DNA of 52,240 bases. Origin: an uncultured Prevotellaceae bacterium. GTDB taxonomy: Bacteria; Bacteroidota; Bacteroidia; Bacteroidales; Bacteroidaceae. Shown here piece after piece: positions 1 to 8,801 of the stretch. A model generated the notes under the pieces. It saw nothing but the letters and a program-made list of their open reading frames with translations. It was not told where the DNA came from and searched no databases. Position 1 is the first letter of the stretch; every line of letters starts with the position of its first letter. The translations under genes were made by a program, and so were the position numbers. Location: contig ONMN01000016.1 in NCBI GenBank assembly GCA_900318885.1, positions 1-52,240 on the forward strand. Reading direction: 5' to 3'.

Positions 1-53
1 CTTCCTCCTTCTGACAACAAAGGTAAGGATTTGGCCGTGATAAAGCAAATTCT

Positions 54-851
54 TCACTGATATATTCTATCAGAGCGCAAAATTAGAGTCCCCTGGTCAC
101 AAATTTGTATCTCCGGAGGACAGCGATAGGCATATTGGCTTGTTGCTACATGGTTCATATTATCGTAGGAACTACTTGTTATTGTTTCGAATACTGGATA
201 ACGATAGCCTAATGCATACCATTGGTAATGCTCGGTAATAACCAATTTTAGATTATCAGAGTCGTTACGGCAGGAATCCCTATTAAGGCGTATTGCCTCT
301 GTATTAATTGTATGGATGCGGAGAGTATTGGGCAAAGTGTCTTTCTCGGAAAGTATAAGCGTTCCTATGGCATCTGCTGTGATTCTGACCGAGCCATAAT
401 TCCGTTCAAAATGCGTGCCACAATAACGGCCACTGCCCTGATAGTCTGCGCTATAAGTCTGACCTAATTTTAGTGGAAAGTATTGGATTAGCAGAGGTTG
501 TTGATACTCAACACTTAGTAGGGGAGATTCGTATCCCGTCATTAGCAAACTGTCGCTTGTGAGACGATAATTGTAGGTCTTTTGCATGTCATAACCTGTC
601 AATTGTGACTCACTAATTGTATCATACTTGATATAATAAGTGTCTTCAGGATCAAGGTTACTGAAATCCCACACCGCATGTTCTCCGCCCTCCCCAGCAT
701 AAACGTATTCAACACGCTCTTTCGTTACGCTGTCACCTGGCTGCATTAGATTTGCAGCCTGTGACAATGTGTTTTGAGCGTTTGTCGGGGCAATGGATGG
801 AAGTATGAGCGTTAGAGTCCACACTCTTAGCTTTTGTCTCTTGTTAATCAT
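54..851 (-). CDS. Exported protein of unknown function
   Basis: I do not recognise this 265-residue protein. It starts with a basic N-terminus and a hydrophobic stretch ending near APTNAQ, which looks like a signal peptide, so it is probably periplasmic or outer-membrane. The body is rich in beta-type, Tyr-rich sequence and has no catalytic motif I can name. It starts 25 bp after the DUF3244 gene stops, on the same strand, so the two are probably co-transcribed. The C-terminus (about the last 18 residues after CPPEIQIC) is low-quality sequence, and another frame is open from there to the window edge. A late frameshift or truncated tail is therefore possible. The gene is judged real from its length, signal peptide and operon position; its function is unknown. 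Confidence 0.6.
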   Translation of the reverse strand: MINKRQKLRVWTLTLILPSIAPTNAQNTLSQAANLMQPGDSVTKERVEYVYAGEGGEHAVWDFSNLDPEDTYYIKYDTISESQLTGYDMQKTYNYRLTSDSLLMTGYESPLLSVEYQQPLLIQYFPLKLGQTYSADYQGSGRYCGTHFERNYGSVRITADAIGTLILSEKDTLPNTLRIHTINTEAIRLNRDSCRNDSDNLKLVITEHYQWYALGYRYPVFETITSSSYDNMNHVATSQYAYRCPPEIQICDQGTLILRSDRIYQ

Positions 852-876
852 AATAACCTCATTTGAAGTTTATAGT

Positions 877-1233
877 TTACAGATTAATCCATCCCTTGAA
901 CTGCAAGTTGTTCACGACGAGCTGGATTTCATATGTGCCAGAGAGCGTAGAGGGCAGGACGACCTGCGTCTGAGTAGAAGAGACCACCGTCGAGTAAACA
1001 ACGTTGTCGTTTTCATCCTTAATATTAAGAACATACTCAGGATGATTAACCTCAAACAACAGCGTGTAGTCGTCAATGTAAACCTTCGGAGCCAGCATTG
1101 GGGTCCTTGGATGACCATGACTGATGGGTTGTTCATTTTCTTCAATATAAACAGTCAAAGGAACCAACTCTAGAGCTGAAACATTGGTGCCTAACATCAT
1201 GGCACTGAATAATAACAAAATAAACTTTTTCAT
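877..1233 (-). CDS. DUF3244 family small exported protein
   Basis: The product is 118 residues. A signal peptide (MKKFILLLFSAMMLGTNVSA) is followed by a compact beta-rich domain of about 95 residues. The closing pattern, GTYEIQLVVNNLQFKGWI, is typical of DUF3244 proteins of Bacteroidales. The function of that family is not known; the fold looks like an Ig-like or carboxypeptidase-regulatory-like sandwich. It is the first gene of a probable two-gene unit with the exported protein downstream. A TAATTTTG promoter element lies 34 bp before the ATG. The gene for a TPR/HTH-like membrane regulator lies directly upstream on the same strand. That neighbour could control it, but this is inference from position only. 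Confidence 0.75.
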   Translation of the reverse strand: MKKFILLLFSAMMLGTNVSALELVPLTVYIEENEQPISHGHPRTPMLAPKVYIDDYTLLFEVNHPEYVLNIKDENDNVVYSTVVSSTQTQVVLPSTLSGTYEIQLVVNNLQFKGWINL

Positions 1234-1266
1234 ACGAATTACTTGTTAGTTAATAAATCTTCGGTG

Positions 1267-1274
1267 CAAAATTA
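1267..1274 (-). promoter_or_regulatory. Promoter -7 element for the DUF3244 gene
   Basis: On the minus strand this reads TAATTTTG, a perfect match to the Bacteroidota -7 consensus TAnnTTTG. It lies 33 bp before the start codon at 1233. No clear -33 TTTG was picked out. The 206-bp gap between the two genes (1234-1439) holds nothing else I can identify. Confidence 0.55.
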
Positions 1275-1439
1275 GTGAGATTTATTATACCTAAGAAGAA
1301 ATCGTATAAATTAGAATTAAGTGAAATTTTCAGTAAGGCTAACTAATTGTTAATGAGGGATTAACCCTAATTCTTATTGATGTCGCAAAGCGAATTTTTA
1401 CATATATTAAGAAAAAGGAAAGGGGGCTTACGCCCTATT

Positions 1440-3077
1440 TTAGTAGATTGCCTTTAGTAATTTGTCAAATGATTTAGAGGAACCGGACATTCCAAAGAGT
1501 TTTTGCAACAACTTCGTGCGGAGTTCTGTAATGTATGATGATGCAACTCCCAGCATCGACCCAATATTAGTTGGTTTGACGCCAATACGAATGAGCAGGC
1601 AAGTCTTAAGCTCCTTGTCATTTATAGCAAACTCATGCTTAGAGATTAGGTCCTTGAAACCTGGATAACAGAGGAAAATCTGTTGCTCAATTTGTTCCCA
1701 CTCATCTTGTGTCGGCTGCAGGCCTTTGATGGACAGTTGCTCAAATCTGTTGTAGATTTCTGTTTTGTGTAATTCCCTGTCAGCTAGTGACTGACTATTA
1801 CTGTTGTGATGCAAAAGCGACTTCGTGATGGTTTCCTGTTCACGGATAATCTGTTCCTTTTCGGAGATAAGTTCTTTGTTGATCTCTGCATTGGCTTGGA
1901 GCTTTGCAATATCACTTTGAGCCTGTTCAATAGCAGACTGACTTTGCAAGTATTTCTGCTCTGCCATTTTCTTTTTACGAGTCAGTTCTCTTATGATGAT
2001 AATGGTAAGTAAACAGCCAACAATGATCAATCCAACACAAATCCAGATGACGATAGTACGTTGATTGGCTTTCTTCTGTTCCTGATGCGCGATTTCCTGA
2101 TGGCGACTATAGTCATACATACCCTGAATGCGCTCTATTTCTTTGGTAGATCTATGGGCATTTAAGGAGTCGCTCATAGCATAGGCGTACAAACAATACT
2201 TTGCTACTGAATCTGGCTTACGAGACACTTGATACAGTTCTGACAACCCTAACGCACCTGAATGCTGGTTGTCAAAGTCCTTTCCATCTCTTAACTCTTT
2301 ACTAAAATAGTATTCTGCAGAATCCAGCACATTTGTATGAAGGAAGTATAGGCCTTTTATACGATAATATATTTCTCGTCCTTTTTGAATATTCCCAAGG
2401 GAATCAAAGAATCCAGATTCTGACTCATATATTTGCATGTATTTTCTTGCCTTATCAAATTCTTTGCGGTAAACCAGTTCACTAAGAGTATAACCTAAAG
2501 TACTAGCCGCATAGGTAATGTAGCCGTATTTACGATAAAGTTGAGAAGCATGCTTACATATATATAATAAGGAGTCTGGCATATTCAAGTTACGATAGGC
2601 TTGACTTTCCTGCTCATAGCTCATTAGAGCTGCAAGCGTATCTTTTCCTTTCCAAGCATACTTCTCAGACATTTGATCAGAAGTCAACTGTTCCCGATAG
2701 AGTCCTTGTTCGTAGAAAATCTGTGCCATTTGGGCATAAACCCTCGCCAGTTGTGCATAGTCACAATCAGTGCTGAGGGTATCGGCATGATCGACGGCAT
2801 CCTGATAGCTTTGGAGGGCAGCAGGAGCCTCGCCCATGTCGCGATAGGCACAACCGAGGAGATAGTGAGCCCGCATCTGCTCATTGGCAGTGCCGTGATG
2901 GTCGTAAAAACGCGTGGCCTCCAAGAGCAGCGAGTCGATACCATCGGTCATCGGGATGTAGGCACGGTTCATGCTGTCAGCCCTGTCGAGCAAGGCTGAC
3001 ATACGGTTGCGGTCCGCCTCTGTGGTACAGCAGGCGAACGCCAGGAGAATGGCTATGACGGTCAGCAGATGTTTCAT
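1440..3077 (-). CDS. TPR membrane protein with C-terminal HTH-like region (putative regulator)
   Basis: The product is 545 residues. An N-terminal signal with a Cys pair (FACCT, residues 14-18) suggests a lipoprotein or signal anchor. Residues about 25-310 are helical TPR-type repeats, for example HYLLGCAYRDMGEAPAALQS. One membrane helix spans about 341-363, and a charged coiled coil about 364-420. The C-terminus (about 487-525, KELKTCLLIRIGVKPTNIG then LGVASSYITELRTKL) resembles a LuxR-like helix-turn-helix in the cytoplasm. This layout, with a periplasmic TPR sensor, one TM helix and a cytoplasmic HTH, is known in Bacteroides regulators of unknown signal. No kinase motif is present. It lies 206 bp upstream of the DUF3244 gene on the same strand, which suggests a local target. 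DNA binding is inferred, not shown. Confidence 0.7.
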   Translation of the reverse strand: MKHLLTVIAILLAFACCTTEADRNRMSALLDRADSMNRAYIPMTDGIDSLLLEATRFYDHHGTANEQMRAHYLLGCAYRDMGEAPAALQSYQDAVDHADTLSTDCDYAQLARVYAQMAQIFYEQGLYREQLTSDQMSEKYAWKGKDTLAALMSYEQESQAYRNLNMPDSLLYICKHASQLYRKYGYITYAASTLGYTLSELVYRKEFDKARKYMQIYESESGFFDSLGNIQKGREIYYRIKGLYFLHTNVLDSAEYYFSKELRDGKDFDNQHSGALGLSELYQVSRKPDSVAKYCLYAYAMSDSLNAHRSTKEIERIQGMYDYSRHQEIAHQEQKKANQRTIVIWICVGLIIVGCLLTIIIIRELTRKKKMAEQKYLQSQSAIEQAQSDIAKLQANAEINKELISEKEQIIREQETITKSLLHHNSNSQSLADRELHKTEIYNRFEQLSIKGLQPTQDEWEQIEQQIFLCYPGFKDLISKHEFAINDKELKTCLLIRIGVKPTNIGSMLGVASSYITELRTKLLQKLFGMSGSSKSFDKLLKAIY

Positions 3078-3149
3078 GGTGCATCACTCGTTTCTTACCC
3101 TTTATTTTTTCGTCAGCCAGTAATAAAGGAAATAATCATAGATATAATG

Positions 3150-5471
3150 TTACTCGAAGACCTCTTCAATATCTTCTTCGACGGCATCACTGAGACCAGA
3201 TTCGTCCATCACGCAAGGGTTATATCCGGGGGGCAGGTCAAAGACTGCACTCTCGTTATAGCCAAGTTGTTTGTCCTTGTAAACCTTTTTCATATAAAGG
3301 GCAAAAACAGGAAGAGCCATCGTTGCACCCTGGCCCATCGACATAGATGCGAAATGGATGTCACGGTCGTCGCCACCAACCCATACTCCGCTGACCAACG
3401 TAGGAGTGAGTCCCATAAACCATGCGTCGCTATTGTTGTTGGTGGTACCGGTCTTACCGGCCAGTTCACCGGTGAATCCGTACTTATGGCGCAGGCGTCC
3501 GGCCGTACCGCCGTCAACGACGGCCTTCAGCATATAGATCATCTTGTTGGCACTCTCCTCGCTGATGACCTCGTTCATGCGAGGCTGGAACTGGGCAATG
3601 GTGTTACCCTCGCTGTCCTCAATGCTGGTTACGAACATGTGGGCGGCACGGATGCCGTGATTGACGAATGCCGTATAGGCACTGACCATTTCGCCGACGG
3701 TGATTTCGCACGGTCCCAGGCACAATGCCATTGAGGGGTGAATCTCCGGATTGCGGATGCCGTACTCATGGAGCAGCGAGACAAAGGCCTGCGGACTGAG
3801 TTTACTCATGAGATAAGCCGAAATCCAGTTGTTCGACTGTTGCAGTCCCCATTTCAGCGTCACCATCTCACCGTAACGCGCATGTCCGGAATTGCGGGGC
3901 GTCCAAGGGCGACCAGCCACCATATATGTCTGCTGGACATTCGGTGCGAGGTCGCAGGGTGAGAACCCATTCTCCATGGCCAGTGAATAGAGGAACGGCT
4001 TGATGGTTGATCCCACCTGTCGGCGACCCTCCATCGCCATGTCGTAGGCGAAATGCGAGAAGTCTGTTCCGCCGACATACGCCTTCACATGACCGTTCTG
4101 CGGACAGATGCTCATGAATCCCGTGCGCAGGAACGACTTATAATAACGTATGGAGTCGAGCGGTGTCATGATGGTGTCAATCTCGCCGTGATAGGTGAAG
4201 ATGCTCATCTCCGTCTTCGTCCTGAACGCCTGCATGATCTGCTCCTCGGTAGATCCCGCCGCCTTCATCAGGCGATAACGCTCACACTGGCGAACGGAAC
4301 GCATCAGAATCTGGTTCACCTGCTCCTGCGAGAGCTTGCCCGAATATGGTGCGTTCTTCTGACCGCGATTCTCCTTGTCGAATGCCGGTTGCAGATACTT
4401 GACCACATGCTCCTGCACAGCCTGCTCGGCATACGCCTGCATCCTGGAATCGATGGTGGTATGCACTTTCAGACCGTCGGTATAGATATTATATGGGTCA
4501 CCATTTTTCTTGTAGTTCTTGTTACACCAGCCATACAGGGGATCCAGTTCCCAGTTCAGCGAGTCGATATGGTATTTCACCATGTTCCACGACGGATATT
4601 CCGAGCGGACAGGCTTCTTGGCCGTGATGTAACGACGCAGGAAGTCGCGGAAATACACCGCAATACCGTCGCGATGGTCGGCCACGTGGAACTTCAGGTT
4701 CAGGGGTTCGGCAACATACTTCTGATAGTCAGCTTCAGCGATATATCCCGCCTTCAACATCTGTCCCAGCACCACGTTACGACGCTCCAGCGAACGTTCC
4801 GGATGACGGACGGGATTATAGTACGACGGATTCTTACACAGTCCGACAAGCACCGCAGCCTCCGTAGGCGTCAGATCCCTCGGTTCCTTGCTGAAATAGG
4901 TATTCGAAGCCGTTTTGATTCCGACTGCATTATGCAGGAAGTCAAAGTAGTTCAGATACATCGTCAGGATCTCGTCCTTCGTATAGTTACGCTCCAACTT
5001 GACGGCTATCACCCACTCTATCGGTTTCTGCAACAGACGTTCCATCACGCTGTGTGCAGTCTCGGAATACAACTGCTTGGCCAACTGTTGCGTAATGGTA
5101 GAACCACCACCGGCACTCTTCTGTCCGAACACGCCACGCTTGACGATGGCTCGTCCCAAAGCATAGAAGTCGATGCCCGAATGTTCGTAGAATCGGACGT
5201 CCTCGGTAGCCACCAGCGCCTGTACCAGTGACGGCGACAACTGGGTATAGTCGACAATGATACGGTTCTCCCTGTTATAGTTCCAAGTACCCATCACACG
5301 TCCGTCTGCCGATATCACCTGGGTGGCAAAACGGTTGATAGGATTCTGCAGATCTTCAATGGGAGGCATATAGCCAATCCAACCTTCGTTAATGGCGTAA
5401 AAAGCCAGTCCTGCCGTCAGTATGGAAGCCACTAAAAGTGCCCACAAAGTACGTACTATAAACTTTCTCAT
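3150..5471 (-). CDS. Class A penicillin-binding protein (transglycosylase/transpeptidase)
   Basis: This 773-residue bifunctional enzyme polymerises and crosslinks peptidoglycan at the inner membrane. A short cytoplasmic N-terminus is followed by one TM helix (about 8-27). The GT51 glycosyltransferase domain (about 50-230) carries Glu90 in ATEDVRFYEHSGID and the GGSTITQQLAKQLY motif. The transpeptidase domain has Ser488 and Lys491 (GSTIK), Ser546-Asn547-Asn548 and the KTG triad at 673-675 (AGKTGTT). A long insert of about 110 residues between the domains, with many charged helices, is common in Bacteroidota PBP1A proteins. The start is supported by a divergent promoter element at 5497-5504. 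A second class A PBP lies at 41563-44028, so the organism has at least two. Confidence 0.95.
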   Translation of the reverse strand: MRKFIVRTLWALLVASILTAGLAFYAINEGWIGYMPPIEDLQNPINRFATQVISADGRVMGTWNYNRENRIIVDYTQLSPSLVQALVATEDVRFYEHSGIDFYALGRAIVKRGVFGQKSAGGGSTITQQLAKQLYSETAHSVMERLLQKPIEWVIAVKLERNYTKDEILTMYLNYFDFLHNAVGIKTASNTYFSKEPRDLTPTEAAVLVGLCKNPSYYNPVRHPERSLERRNVVLGQMLKAGYIAEADYQKYVAEPLNLKFHVADHRDGIAVYFRDFLRRYITAKKPVRSEYPSWNMVKYHIDSLNWELDPLYGWCNKNYKKNGDPYNIYTDGLKVHTTIDSRMQAYAEQAVQEHVVKYLQPAFDKENRGQKNAPYSGKLSQEQVNQILMRSVRQCERYRLMKAAGSTEEQIMQAFRTKTEMSIFTYHGEIDTIMTPLDSIRYYKSFLRTGFMSICPQNGHVKAYVGGTDFSHFAYDMAMEGRRQVGSTIKPFLYSLAMENGFSPCDLAPNVQQTYMVAGRPWTPRNSGHARYGEMVTLKWGLQQSNNWISAYLMSKLSPQAFVSLLHEYGIRNPEIHPSMALCLGPCEITVGEMVSAYTAFVNHGIRAAHMFVTSIEDSEGNTIAQFQPRMNEVISEESANKMIYMLKAVVDGGTAGRLRHKYGFTGELAGKTGTTNNNSDAWFMGLTPTLVSGVWVGGDDRDIHFASMSMGQGATMALPVFALYMKKVYKDKQLGYNESAVFDLPPGYNPCVMDESGLSDAVEEDIEEVFE

Positions 5472-5496
5472 GACTGAAAATATACTAAGTTGAGTG

Positions 5497-5504
5497 CAAA
5501 ATTA
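5497..5504 (-). promoter_or_regulatory. Promoter -7 element for the class A PBP gene
   Basis: On the minus strand this reads TAATTTTG, matching TAnnTTTG, 25 bp before the PBP start codon. It is back to back with the pyrB promoter at 5521-5555, so about 50 bp of DNA serves both genes. No good -33 TTTG is visible for this direction. Confidence 0.6.
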
Positions 5505-5520
5505 CACATAATTTCTGAAT

Positions 5521-5555
5521 TTTGCGTGTTTATTCAGAAGAATTTTGTAATTTTG
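5521..5555 (+). promoter_or_regulatory. Promoter of pyrBI
   Basis: A TTTG (-33 type) at 5521-5524 and TAATTTTG (-7 type) at 5548-5555 fit the Bacteroidota sigma-ABfr pattern. Transcription would start around 5560, leaving a leader of about 20 nt before the ATG at 5579. This decides the pyrB start, since an in-frame ATG at 5522 lies inside the promoter. No attenuator or UMP-sensing leader fits in so short a leader. Confidence 0.65.
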
Positions 5556-5578
5556 CACCATCATTTAAACCAAAAGAG

Positions 5579-6526
5579 ATGGAAAAGCATGATTTTGTAA
5601 CGATTGCCGACCTCACAAAGGAGAAAATTCTCTATATGATTGAGATGGCACAGGAGTTTGAACGTCACCCTAACCGCGAGCTGCTGAAAGGCAAGGTGGT
5701 GGCAACCCTTTTCTTTGAACCATCCACCCGCACGCGCCTGTCTTTCGAGACTGCTGCCAACCGCCTCGGCGCCCGCGTCATCGGTTTTGCCGACCCGAAA
5801 GTGACCAGCGGTACCAAGGGCGAGACGCTGAAAGACACCATCTCGATGGTTTCCAACTACGCCGACGTCATCGTGATGCGTCACTACATCGAGGGCGCAG
5901 CCCAATATGCCTCGGAGGTTACCAACGTGCCTATCGTCAACGCCGGTGACGGTGCCCACCAGCATCCCTCACAGTGTATGCTGGACCTCTACTCTATCTA
6001 TAAGACACAAGGCACGCTGGAAAACCTGAACATCTATCTCGTCGGCGACCTGAAGTACGGCCGTACCGTTCACTCGCTCATCATGGCCATGCGACATTTC
6101 AATCCCACGTTCCATTTCGTGGCTCCCAAAGAGCTCGCCATGCCACAGGAATACAAGATCTACTGCAAGGAGCACGGCATTCAGTATCAGGAACATACGG
6201 CGTTCAACGAAAAAGTCATTGCCGATGCTGACATCCTTTATATGACCCGCGTGCAGAAGGAGCGTTTCTCGGACCTTATGGAGTACGAGCGCGTCAAGAA
6301 CGTGTACATATTAAATAATGATATGCTACGTCTGGCCAAGCCCAACATGAAGATCCTCCATCCCCTACCCCGCGTCAACGAGATTGCCTACGACGTCGAT
6401 GACAATCCTCACGCCTACTACATCCAGCAGGCCGGCAACGGACTCTTCGCCCGCGAGGCCATTTTCTGCGACGTCCTCGGCATCAGCTTAGACGAAGTTA
6501 AAAACGACAAAACAATAATAGCATGA
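5579..6526 (+). CDS. pyrB: Aspartate carbamoyltransferase catalytic subunit
   Basis: PyrB makes N-carbamoyl-L-aspartate from carbamoyl phosphate and aspartate, the committed step of pyrimidine synthesis. The protein has 315 residues, normal for the family. The carbamoyl-phosphate loop [12 protein letters not shown], the lysine loop [12 protein letters not shown], the [10 protein letters not shown] motif (HPTQ in E. coli) and the PLPRVNEI motif are all present. I start it at MEKHDF rather than 57 bp upstream because the promoter occupies the upstream codons. It overlaps pyrI by 4 bp (ATGA), so the two subunits are made together, as expected for the E. coli-type dodecamer. Transcription may run on into the GH43 gene 22 bp beyond pyrI. 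Confidence 0.97.
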   Translation: MEKHDFVTIADLTKEKILYMIEMAQEFERHPNRELLKGKVVATLFFEPSTRTRLSFETAANRLGARVIGFADPKVTSGTKGETLKDTISMVSNYADVIVMRHYIEGAAQYASEVTNVPIVNAGDGAHQHPSQCMLDLYSIYKTQGTLENLNIYLVGDLKYGRTVHSLIMAMRHFNPTFHFVAPKELAMPQEYKIYCKEHGIQYQEHTAFNEKVIADADILYMTRVQKERFSDLMEYERVKNVYILNNDMLRLAKPNMKILHPLPRVNEIAYDVDDNPHAYYIQQAGNGLFAREAIFCDVLGISLDEVKNDKTIIA

Positions 6527-6969
6527 ACAAGAAAGAACGCCTGGTTGCCGCCATCGAGCAAGGCACCGTCATCGACCACATACCTGCCACAAAGACCTAT
6601 CAGGTAGCCAACCTTCTGGGACTTTTCGACCTGAAGACTCCCGTCACCATCGGTAACAACTACCCCTCGCAGAAAGTCGGCAATAAGGGTATCATCAAGG
6701 TCAGCGACAAGTTTTTTACCGACGACGAGATTTCGCGTCTCTCCGTCGTGGCCCCGAAGGTCATCCTCAACATCATCCGTGACTACGAGGTCGTTGAGAA
6801 GAAGACCGTCGAGACCCCTGAGGAGATCAAGGGCATCGTGAAATGCAACAACCCCAAGTGTATTACCAACAACGAGCCCATGGCCACCCACTTCCACGTG
6901 GCCGACGGCATCCTCACCTGCCACTATTGCGAAAAAGAGCAGGACATCAACAAGGTCGAACTTGTGTAA
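6523..6969 (+). CDS. pyrI: Aspartate carbamoyltransferase regulatory subunit
   Basis: PyrI binds nucleotide effectors and joins catalytic trimers through a zinc domain. The 148-residue product has an N-terminal allosteric domain (1-100) with a [10 protein letters not shown] strand. The zinc site is Cys108, Cys113, Cys133 and Cys136 (CNNPKC and CHYC). All four ligands are intact, so the holoenzyme should be allosterically controlled by nucleotides as in enteric bacteria. It overlaps the end of pyrB by 4 bp. Confidence 0.96.
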   Translation: MNKKERLVAAIEQGTVIDHIPATKTYQVANLLGLFDLKTPVTIGNNYPSQKVGNKGIIKVSDKFFTDDEISRLSVVAPKVILNIIRDYEVVEKKTVETPEEIKGIVKCNNPKCITNNEPMATHFHVADGILTCHYCEKEQDINKVELV

Positions 6970-6991
6970 GAATAACATTAAATATATAATT

Positions 6992-8734
6992 ATGTATAAG
7001 CAACTATTCATGTCGGTAGCCCTCATGGCTGCTAGTGTACAAATCAGTGCGCAAACGCTGTCCCCGGATGTAAAGAGCACTAATAACAATCCCATCAGCG
7101 CTAACGTGTTCTGTGCTGACCCGACGGCTTTGGAGTACAACGGTCGTCTGTATGTCTATGGCACTAACGACCATCAGGAGTTCCTTACTAATAAAAAGAA
7201 AGGTGATAATACCTATGGAAGCATCAAATCAATCGTTGTATTCTCTACTGACGACATGGTGAACTGGACGTTCCACGGCACTATTGACACGAAGAAAATC
7301 TGTGCTGGATGGACGAGCAGTCCATGGTATGTAGGGTACGGAGTGTCGTGGGCCCCATCCGTTACCTGGCGTCATAATGACGAGACAGACAAGGACGAAT
7401 TCTTCCTCTATTTCTGCAATAGCAGTCATGGCGTCGGTGTGCTGAAGGCTGAGTCGCCCATCGGTCCATGGACATCGCCTAACAAAAAGTTGATGATTAC
7501 ATACGATACTCCGGGTGCCAACAAGCAGGGAACAAATGCCAATTTTGACCCAGGTGTGGTGATAGACGATAACGGTGTGGGCTGGATATCTTTCGGTGGC
7601 CTTGGCCCAAGCGAAATTATGCCTGAAGCAGCCCGTATCATCAAGTTAAAGCCCTCGATGACCGAAGTAGATGGTTCGGCAGCTAAGATTCACGCCCCCT
7701 ACCATTTTGAGGCTAACGAGTTGAATTATATCGGTGGCAAGTATGTCTATACCTACTGTTCGAACTGGGCATCACGTGATAATTGGAACACTTACAAGAG
7801 CGAGCATAATATCACCGCCAGTGCACCTGGCGGAGGCACTATGTGCTATATGGTCAGCGACAATCCCTTGGATCCTGACTCGTGGGTGTACAAAGACTAT
7901 TATGGCCCAGGGGTTTCCGGCAACAACCACTCGCACCTGCAGAAGTTCCAGGGTAAGTACTACCACATCTACCACAATCACGGAAATGTTCTGTTGGATG
8001 TGATGAAGAATAAAGGCCTCGTAGATAGCAGTGCCGGTGACTACCGCTCTATCTGCGTAAATAAAGCAACGGTGAATGAATCAACAGCAACCATTAGCCC
8101 TGTCACACTGAATAATGAGGGTGTTACGCAAATCAAGAACATGAACCCTTACGAACTGCAGCAGATGGAGACGATGGCTAACTGTGGCGGTGTGGAATAT
8201 GAGGACATTACCAACATCAAGAAAAATACCAAAATCAGCTCATTGGGCAATGACGCTTCCGAGAATATGCAGGTGAAGATGAAGGTTGGTTCGTGGATTA
8301 ACGTTCGCAAGGTAGACTTCGGTAAAACGGGTGCTGATAAAGTCATCCTGCGCGCCAAGGGAACTGGTAAGCTAGATATACGTACCGGTTCTAGTCCAAA
8401 GAACTCAATAGTAACCATTGAATTTTCGTCAACGGGCTTGGAAGACCATATCGTGGATATTCCAGAAAACAAGCTGAAAAAGTGCCAGGGCGTAAAGACG
8501 AACCTCTATTTTGTTGTTTCTGAAGGAGATGATGTCTATGTGGATTCTTGGAAATTCCATGAGATTGGAGCCTCTGGCATCCAGACGATAGAGAACAACA
8601 AACCTGTTCAGCGAAAAATCTACGATCTCTCTGGCCGCAGGCTTTCAGAAGGTCAGAGCCATCGTGGTATTGTCATTGAGCAGTATACCGATGAAAACGG
8701 CGTCAAGCATAGCCGCAAGGTTTTGGCTGATTAA
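6992..8734 (+). CDS. GH43 glycoside hydrolase with CBM6-like domain
   Basis: The product is 580 residues from MYKQLF, which gives a proper signal peptide ending ISAQ; an upstream in-frame ATG adds 10 residues before it and is rejected. The five-bladed GH43 propeller (about 33-360) has the expected acids: base Asp43 (CADPTALEYNG), pKa-modulating Asp186 (FDPGVVIDDNG) and acid Glu240 (HFEANELNYIGG). A CBM6-like module follows (about 395-525). The tail IYDLSGRRLSEGQSHRG resembles short C-terminal export tags of Prevotella enzymes. GH43 enzymes with this layout act on xylose or arabinose linkages; the exact bond cannot be read here. It converges on the GH30 gene across a shared terminator, and the pair probably handles xylan. 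Confidence 0.85.
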   Translation: MYKQLFMSVALMAASVQISAQTLSPDVKSTNNNPISANVFCADPTALEYNGRLYVYGTNDHQEFLTNKKKGDNTYGSIKSIVVFSTDDMVNWTFHGTIDTKKICAGWTSSPWYVGYGVSWAPSVTWRHNDETDKDEFFLYFCNSSHGVGVLKAESPIGPWTSPNKKLMITYDTPGANKQGTNANFDPGVVIDDNGVGWISFGGLGPSEIMPEAARIIKLKPSMTEVDGSAAKIHAPYHFEANELNYIGGKYVYTYCSNWASRDNWNTYKSEHNITASAPGGGTMCYMVSDNPLDPDSWVYKDYYGPGVSGNNHSHLQKFQGKYYHIYHNHGNVLLDVMKNKGLVDSSAGDYRSICVNKATVNESTATISPVTLNNEGVTQIKNMNPYELQQMETMANCGGVEYEDITNIKKNTKISSLGNDASENMQVKMKVGSWINVRKVDFGKTGADKVILRAKGTGKLDIRTGSSPKNSIVTIEFSSTGLEDHIVDIPENKLKKCQGVKTNLYFVVSEGDDVYVDSWKFHEIGASGIQTIENNKPVQRKIYDLSGRRLSEGQSHRGIVIEQYTDENGVKHSRKVLAD

Positions 8735-8750
8735 GAAAAATATAGAATTA

Positions 8751-8783
8751 AAACGGGGTTGGTTTTGAGTACCAACCCCGTTT
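8751..8783. terminator. Bidirectional terminator between the GH43 and GH30 genes
   Basis: CGGGGTTGGT at 8754-8763 pairs perfectly with ACCAACCCCG at 8771-8780, extended by AAA/TTT, giving a 13-bp stem with a 7-nt loop. A T-run follows on the plus strand, and the flanking A-run gives one on the minus strand. It can stop both convergent genes. Confidence 0.9.
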
Positions 8784-8801
8784 TTATGTTTGATGACATG
8801 A

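Noticed and set aside
4053-5231. 392-residue plus-strand ORF opposite the first PBP gene
   Set aside because: It is antisense to a gene with all PBP motifs, has no recognisable domain and a His/Leu/Arg-heavy composition typical of a shadow frame.
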